Below are positions 6,028-9,966 of a stretch of 9,966 nt of DNA, one piece after another. The notes beneath the pieces are model-generated. The model saw only the letters and a program-made list of their open reading frames with translations. It did no database searches and was not told where the DNA came from. The stretch is from Atopobium sp. (GTDB taxonomy: Bacteria > Actinomycetota > Coriobacteriia > Coriobacteriales > Atopobiaceae): positions 1 through 9,966 of the forward strand of contig JABZHR010000019.1 in the NCBI GenBank assembly GCA_015258715.1. The letters are read 5' to 3'. Position 1 is the stretch's first letter; each line of letters opens with the position of its first letter. A program made the translations under genes and the position numbers.

Positions 6028-7602
6028 CTACTTGGAGTCTTTGGAGCCTGTCGCACCGGACGTTGCGTCATTCGCCGAGCCAGACGTTGCGCCTGTCGGG
6101 GCGTCCATAGCCGCGCCCTGAGATGGACCGCCAGCGCCGCCGCCAATCATCACCTCAGTGCCGTCCTCAATGCCAGCACCCTCGATGACGGCCGTCGTAG
6201 AACTTTGCGCCTTTACAGTTACTGGCACGCGCTCTACCTGCGGATAGCCCTTCTCGTCACGAGAAGTAACCACGTTGACGTAAGCGCCATCGCCATCGTC
6301 CATGACAGCAACAAGAGGCACGGTCAGCACGTTGTCCATGTGCTGAATCATGATGTCCACGTTTGCAGTCATGCCCGGCTTAATGGAGGCGTCAGGACTG
6401 CTAATAAGCAGGTCAACGGTGTAAGAAACAATGGATCGACCGGGGTTATCGTAACTTGCACCTGCGTCGGCACCGTTGGACGAAACAGCAGAAACGTGGG
6501 TCACTACGGCGTCACAATACAGGTCTCGCAGAGCTGTAAAGCTGACCTGCGCCTTCTGGTCAACGGCGATGCGAGAAATGTCTACCTCGTTGATCTGGAC
6601 ATTCACCTTCATCTGGGAAAGGTCCGCGATAGTAATCAGAGGACCGGCGTTGCCAGTACCTGGCGCGGACGAGCCAACCGAAGCGCCGTTCACCGCGTTC
6701 ATCACAATAACCGTTCCGTCGCACGGGGCGGTGACTACACGCTTTTCTGCCTGGGCAATTGCGTCGTTGTAAGCAGATCGTGCCTCCTCAAGCGCAATCT
6801 GCGCGCTCTCCAGATTTGCTTCCGCCGCTTCCACAGCCGCAGCAATGGACGCAGCGTTTGCCTCTTGTCCGTCCTCGCCCGCCTCGGGGACACCGTTGCG
6901 TGCGGACGCTAGGGCTGAGCGAGCCTTACTGACCTCGTTTTCAGCTGCTTTTACCTGCTGAGACGCCTTACGAACAGCCTTATCCAGCTCATCGTTCTTG
7001 ATAGTAAAGAGCTTGTCACCCTTATGGACGTACGTGCCCTCAGAAACCTGAACATCCTGAATAATGCCATCTACCTCGGGAGTTACCACAGTTGACGACA
7101 CAGGCTTGATAGATCCAGACGCAGAAACAGAATCGCTGAACTCGCCGCGCGTGACAAACGTAGTGCTTGGCATAACAGTAGTGTTCTGGCCCTGTCCGCC
7201 CTGGCACATAGGCAAAATAAACAATGTGACGAGAAGAACAAAAACTCCAGCGGCTATTCCTGCCTTGATAAGTTTCTTTTTACGACGAGCTTTACGGTGA
7301 CGAGCCAAACTCTCGTACGCCTCACGAGCCTCAGCGTCTTCCTCACTTTCACCTGGAGAAATGACACCAATCTGTGAGCTTAAGTTAGCCGTCTGATCAG
7401 CAATTGTTGGTAACGTAGAGGCAAAGGCTGCCTGCTGATATCCCTCAGGAGGTGTGGGGATGTTAGGGGCTCCGGCGCCCGCACCAGCAGCATCCACAGC
7501 GCCAGCGGAACTCACGCCAGCAGCGCCCGTGCCTGCGTTGCCAGCAGCGCTCGCATTTCCCTCGTTGGCTTCTTGCTTTGAACCGTGGTTGAAGTGAAGC
7601 AT
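6028..7602 (-). CDS. Membrane fusion protein of ABC exporter (YknX/MacA-like)
   Basis: This is the adaptor of the exporter (524 aa). A cytoplasmic N-terminal region of about 110 residues is rich in Ala and Gly (about 16-46), then turns acidic, then basic (RHRKARRKKK, 101-110). One membrane anchor follows (about 112-131). Outside the membrane there is a first half of a lipoyl-like domain (PEVDGIIQDVQVSEGTYVHK, 175-194), a helical hairpin (about 204-287) and the second lipoyl half (VTAPCDGTVIVM, 290-301). A beta-barrel domain and a membrane-proximal domain (about 325-490) complete it, and an Ala/Gly/Ser/Thr-rich tail ends the protein. In MacA the hairpin tip contacts TolC; here the hairpin is short and no outer-membrane partner is expected. 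The ATG at 7602 has GGAGG at ideal spacing. It is the first gene of the three-gene operon. Confidence 0.92.
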   Translation of the reverse strand: MLHFNHGSKQEANEGNASAAGNAGTGAAGVSSAGAVDAAGAGAGAPNIPTPPEGYQQAAFASTLPTIADQTANLSSQIGVISPGESEEDAEAREAYESLARHRKARRKKKLIKAGIAAGVFVLLVTLFILPMCQGGQGQNTTVMPSTTFVTRGEFSDSVSASGSIKPVSSTVVTPEVDGIIQDVQVSEGTYVHKGDKLFTIKNDELDKAVRKASQQVKAAENEVSKARSALASARNGVPEAGEDGQEANAASIAAAVEAAEANLESAQIALEEARSAYNDAIAQAEKRVVTAPCDGTVIVMNAVNGASVGSSAPGTGNAGPLITIADLSQMKVNVQINEVDISRIAVDQKAQVSFTALRDLYCDAVVTHVSAVSSNGADAGASYDNPGRSIVSYTVDLLISSPDASIKPGMTANVDIMIQHMDNVLTVPLVAVMDDGDGAYVNVVTSRDEKGYPQVERVPVTVKAQSSTTAVIEGAGIEDGTEVMIGGGAGGPSQGAAMDAPTGATSGSANDATSGATGSKDSK

Positions 7603-7804
7603 AGGCCCCTCCGAAATCCATGCTTAAACACACAAGCAATCTCAGAAGAAATCGATTTGACCTTTTAGTTTATATAAAATTTTTCAGCAGAAGTTAGCTT
7701 GCTTGAACAACTACGGCGAGCGGTATAAAAGCAGCGGTCTGTGTCAGCGAACTATTCAAACACAAATGCGCAACCCTCGTAACTGTCCAACGTGTTTCTC
7801 GCCC
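7603..7804. other. Intergenic spacer between ABC-F and exporter operon
   Basis: Besides the candidate promoter, it holds a 10-bp palindrome AAATCGATTT at 7649-7658 in the operon leader. I see no clear hairpin terminator for the ABC-F gene upstream, so some read-through into the exporter operon is possible. Confidence 0.4.
7669..7697 (-). promoter_or_regulatory. Candidate promoter of the exporter operon
   Basis: On the minus strand, CTAACT (7697-7692) and TATAAA (7674-7669) are separated by exactly 17 bp. The -10 is good, the -35 is poor (3 of 6). Start of transcription would fall about 60 bp upstream of the adaptor start codon. An activator or a -35-independent mode could be involved, but this is the only reasonable candidate I see. 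Confidence 0.35.
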
Positions 7805-9292
7805 CTATTGCACCACAAGCTCAAAGTTGCTATATAATCGCTTAATACACCATTTAATCGATGTAGCAGAATCAATCAGCGATAAGTCATGTGAGACCAA
7901 CAATAAAGCCCCTGGATATTCAGATAGTAAACGTTCAAGCGCTACTGTTGAGCCAAGGTCCAAATAGTTAGTTGGCTCATCCATTACGATAAGCTCTGGT
8001 AATTCGAGCATTCCCTGCGCAAGCATAAGCTTTCTCATTTCACCTGGACTGGTCGACTCACCTGCAAGAACATAATCAGGGTCGGAATTGAGTTGTGCCA
8101 CAATAGACAACACTCTTCCGCGTTGGGAATTTGATAACCCTTTGATTTTTCTTACTGTCTCTATTTTTTGCAGTTCAGTTGGCTCTTGAGGAATATATAA
8201 CATCCGCACATCGTCAGAAATACTTGAAATAATTATCTTTATCAGCGTTGTTTTACCACAGCCATTATCGCCAACAACACCAATATGATCCGTATTACCA
8301 ATAAACAGCGGTGGAGTTTGTAGGCAGCTCTCTCCCATGAGCATGTTATTAGGCTCCATCCTCAATAAAACTTTTCTCTTACTTGCCTCACTATCCAACC
8401 AGATATTGGAATCGTATTGTTTCTCAACCCTAATACCTGTGGCTTTACCCGTTGTCTTTTCAAGTCTATCCCACATGCGTACAGCCAATTTTCCCGCTTT
8501 ACCATCTTGGCCTGAAACTATATAGCCCCGCTTTTTTGCACGCGCATCACTGTCATGCTTGTCAATAGTTCTTCCACTTTTGCGCGCCTGAACTCTAGAA
8601 GCCTCTTCTCTACGTCGCTGGGTTTCTCGCTCAAGGCGAGTCTTCTCTTTTTGCGCCGCTTCCTTTGCGTGTAATGCGCTAGAACGTTCAAGCTCTACCT
8701 GCGATGATGCCTGAGAATAATTACCAGATTTCATGTTTGTCGTGCCGTTAGCTACAAACAAACATTGAGTGCAGAGTTTGTCCAATAGCTCTCTATCATG
8801 TGAAATAAGCACCCCGATACCCTTGAACTGCGATAAAGCCGCAAAAAGAGCATGTTTTGTTGATACATCCACATGATTAGTGGGCTCATCGAGCACAAGA
8901 ACGTCAGGTGAAGCCCATAAAGCACACGCTACCTGGAGTCGCTTCTGCTGGCCACACGAAAGCGTTTCAAAACGCCAAGGCCAATCATCCCCCAAAGCAA
9001 GCTCTCGCCTCAATTTAATTGCCGCATCATCGTAGGCAACAGCAAAATCAAAAAGATTCGGTGGGGTCTCCGTTGCATTTTGTGCGCAATATACAGAGAA
9101 AACCGATGGGCTTATAACTCCCTTATCTGGCTGCAATAAACCACATACGATACGGGCAAGGGTTGTTTTTCCAGATCCGTTATTACCAACAAAGCTGGTC
9201 CATCCTTGTGGAAGCACAAAAGTCACATCATGTAAGGTAGGCTCCACCGCTGATGGATAGGTATATTCAATATTTGAAAGATTAAGCTGCAT
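7805..9292 (-). CDS. ABC-F family ATPase
   Basis: This is a soluble protein with two ABC ATPase domains and no membrane segment (495 aa), that is, an ABC-F protein. These bind the ribosomal E site and act in translation or protect ribosomes from antibiotics. First domain: Walker A GNNGSGKTT (36-44), signature LSCGQ (111-115), Walker B VLVLDEPTNHVD (131-142). The charged, helical linker that reaches the peptidyl transferase centre is about 195-290. Second domain: Walker A GDNGCGKTT (341-349), signature TSPGE (414-418), Walker B LIVMDEPTNYLD (434-445). Both signatures depart from LSGGQ, and the second is the more unusual. Both catalytic Glu (E136, E439) are present. I chose ATG 9292 because GAGG sits four bases upstream; a TTG at 9334 lacks a site. 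The gene appears monocistronic with a long structured leader. A resistance role is possible but unproven. Confidence 0.9.
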   Translation of the reverse strand: MQLNLSNIEYTYPSAVEPTLHDVTFVLPQGWTSFVGNNGSGKTTLARIVCGLLQPDKGVISPSVFSVYCAQNATETPPNLFDFAVAYDDAAIKLRRELALGDDWPWRFETLSCGQQKRLQVACALWASPDVLVLDEPTNHVDVSTKHALFAALSQFKGIGVLISHDRELLDKLCTQCLFVANGTTNMKSGNYSQASSQVELERSSALHAKEAAQKEKTRLERETQRRREEASRVQARKSGRTIDKHDSDARAKKRGYIVSGQDGKAGKLAVRMWDRLEKTTGKATGIRVEKQYDSNIWLDSEASKRKVLLRMEPNNMLMGESCLQTPPLFIGNTDHIGVVGDNGCGKTTLIKIIISSISDDVRMLYIPQEPTELQKIETVRKIKGLSNSQRGRVLSIVAQLNSDPDYVLAGESTSPGEMRKLMLAQGMLELPELIVMDEPTNYLDLGSTVALERLLSEYPGALLLVSHDLSLIDSATSIKWCIKRLYSNFELVVQ

Positions 9293-9503
9293 GATACCTC
9301 GGTTCTGCCGAAGACCACGCGGAGTAGCATGCAATTATGCGCAGATAAATGGTTATAAATTAAGACATGATTAAGCAATACTACACCCGCGGTAGTGTCG
9401 TCAGCGACGTTACGTGAATTCGGGTTTTATGAGTATCGCTAGTTCTTCATGCACCTAATCCCTTCTCGCACCAGCGCTTGCCAAAGGCTCCGGTGAATCA
9501 ATT
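9293..9503 (-). promoter_or_regulatory. Structured leader of the ABC-F gene
   Basis: About 210 nt precede the start codon. In order on the minus strand there are four elements. The first is a hairpin CACCGGAGC/GCGCTGGTG (9495-9487 with 9477-9469; eight of nine positions pair, one as G-U). The second is a strong ribosome binding site AGAAGGGA (9466-9459) followed by a 14-codon ORF. The third is a small hairpin GTCG/CGAC (9408-9397). The last is ACTAC/GTAGT (9396-9380). No U tract follows the last hairpins, so if this is an attenuator it may act on translation, or through alternative folding, rather than as a simple terminator. Regulation by leader is known for several antibiotic-inducible ABC-F genes; its presence here is inference. 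Confidence 0.4.
9410..9454 (-). CDS. Possible leader peptide of the ABC-F gene
   Basis: GTG at 9454 opens a frame coding for MHEELAILIKPEFT and then TAA. AGAAGGGA lies five bases upstream, a better ribosome binding site than that of most genes here. A stop codon of the same frame lies directly before the GTG, so the ORF cannot extend upstream. Short ORFs with good binding sites occur by chance, and the peptide matches nothing I recognise. Confidence 0.25.
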   Translation of the reverse strand: MHEELAILIKPEFT

Positions 9504-9509
9504 GAAACC

Positions 9510-9538
9510 ATAATAGCTTTGAGAACACACTAGTACAA
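9510..9538 (-). promoter_or_regulatory. Candidate promoter of the ABC-F gene
   Basis: On the minus strand, TTGTAC (9538-9533) and TATTAT (9515-9510) are 17 bp apart; the -10 matches 5 of 6 consensus bases and the -35 matches 3 of 6. Transcription would begin near 9503, giving a leader of about 210 nt. Confidence 0.4.
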
Positions 9539-9571
9539 GAAGAGATTACTGAGGCAAAAAATAGTTTTATC

Positions 9572-9637
9572 CTAAATCTTCAGCTCAAACTTTTCTTTAT
9601 CCAACATTTTGATTACCTTTGCTGGACTTTCAGCCAC
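9572..9637 (-). CDS. Possible 21-aa ORF directly after glmS
   Basis: A GTG at 9637, two bases beyond the glmS stop codon, opens a frame for MAESPAKVIKMLDKEKFEL then KI and TAG. The Lys/Glu pattern looks like real protein rather than random spacer. The same frame stays open back into glmS (CKVSNGRIV precedes it). No ribosome binding site is visible, so it could only be made by coupling to glmS. It may instead be the remnant of another gene, or chance. Confidence 0.2.
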   Translation of the reverse strand: MAESPAKVIKMLDKEKFELKI

Positions 9638-9639
9638 AA

Positions 9640-9966
9640 CTATTCGACCGTTACTGACTTTGCAAGGTTTCTTGGCTTATCAACGTCACAACCACGTGCA
9701 AGAGCCACGGAGCGCGCAAAAAGTTGGAGAGGTACCGAAGCAATGATTGGCGAGAAGGCATCTCTGACTTTAGGCACGTAGATGACATAGTCGGCATGCT
9801 TTTTGATTTCCTGATCGCCTTCGGTCGCCACGGCAATAATCATGGCGCCGCGTGCTCGAGATTCTTGGATATTGGAGATCATCTTGTCGTATACCGGAGA
9901 GTTAGTTGCCACGGCAATGACAGGATAGCCTTTGGACAGAAGTGCAATGGGGCCATGCTTCATTTC
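9640..9966 (-). CDS. glmS: GlmS C-terminal part (start outside window)
   Basis: This is the last 108 codons of glutamine--fructose-6-phosphate aminotransferase (isomerising), which makes glucosamine-6-phosphate for peptidoglycan. The fragment is part of the second SIS (isomerase) domain. It begins with EMKHGPIALLSKG, the conserved ExKHGP motif, then SNIQESRARGA and VPLQLFARSVALARGCDVDK. It ends with PRNLAKSVTVE, the near-invariant C terminus. In E. coli the Lys of this tail (K603) contacts the open-chain sugar and closes the active site; it is present here. The reading frame continues past the window edge, so the glutaminase domain and start codon are not seen. No convincing hairpin terminator follows the stop. 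Confidence 0.96.
   Translation of the reverse strand, partial: EMKHGPIALLSKGYPVIAVATNSPVYDKMISNIQESRARGAMIIAVATEGDQEIKKHADYVIYVPKVRDAFSPIIASVPLQLFARSVALARGCDVDKPRNLAKSVTVE

Noticed and set aside
5995..6912. 305-codon open frame on the plus strand
   Set aside because: It is antisense to the membrane fusion protein gene; its odd Arg/His/Val-rich composition is what the complement of a GC-rich gene produces.
9293..9334. TTG start at 9334 for the ABC-F gene
   Set aside because: The ATG at 9292 has GAGG at good spacing and the protein then starts at the usual distance from the first ATPase strand.
9455..9511. 18-aa ORF starting at ATG 9511, ahead of the leader ORF
   Set aside because: It has no ribosome binding site, and its ATG falls in the proposed -10 box, so it would not be on the transcript.
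9420..9540. Transposase remnant (LWQALVREGIR-like frame) or tRNA upstream of the ABC-F gene
   Set aside because: The frame is short and stops after MKN, with no flanking inverted repeats; no cloverleaf or TTCRA arm could be drawn.

Overview
The window reads as a piece of a bacterial chromosome of moderate GC, with tightly packed protein genes mostly on the minus strand. An actinobacterium of class Coriobacteriia (Atopobium/Lancefieldella/Olsenella-like) is my best guess. It rests on the Ala/Gly-rich low-complexity tails, a Gram-positive style MFP-ATPase-permease exporter operon with no outer-membrane partner, and an uncharacterised family 2 glycosidase. That placement is inference; no rRNA or other marker gene is present.

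Layout. Positions 1-280 carry no gene and are almost entirely repeats: a 75-bp near-palindrome with a third copy of its arm, then an array of degenerate 10-bp repeats. Next on the minus strand come a GH2 glycoside hydrolase (281-2206), a good intrinsic terminator, and an ICMT/PEMT-like integral membrane methyltransferase (2377-2877). An AT-rich spacer with two adjacent inverted repeats separates this from the only plus-strand gene, a cytoplasmic SIMPL (DUF541) protein (3165-3854). It converges on the exporter operon across a 27-bp perfect palindrome and a short 18-bp-period repeat.

The exporter operon is transcribed right to left: membrane fusion protein (7602-6028), ATPase (6018-5215) and MacB/FtsX-type permease (5218-4010, sharing an ATGA overlap with the ATPase). 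The order matches Bacillus YknX-Y-Z and MacA-MacB. The three products should form one envelope complex that exports a peptide or lipophilic compound. Upstream lies a monocistronic ABC-F protein (9292-7805), a cytosolic ribosome-acting ATPase rather than a transporter. Its leader of about 210 nt is structured, with a plausible promoter, hairpins and a short ORF with a good ribosome binding site. This resembles the leaders that control antibiotic-inducible ABC-F genes. The window ends inside the 3' end of glmS (9640-9966).

Most of the window is ordinary. The parts that deserve attention are the repeat block at 1-280, the ABC-F leader, and the operator-like region upstream of the SIMPL gene. I found no tRNA, rRNA, CRISPR array, transposase or phage gene.
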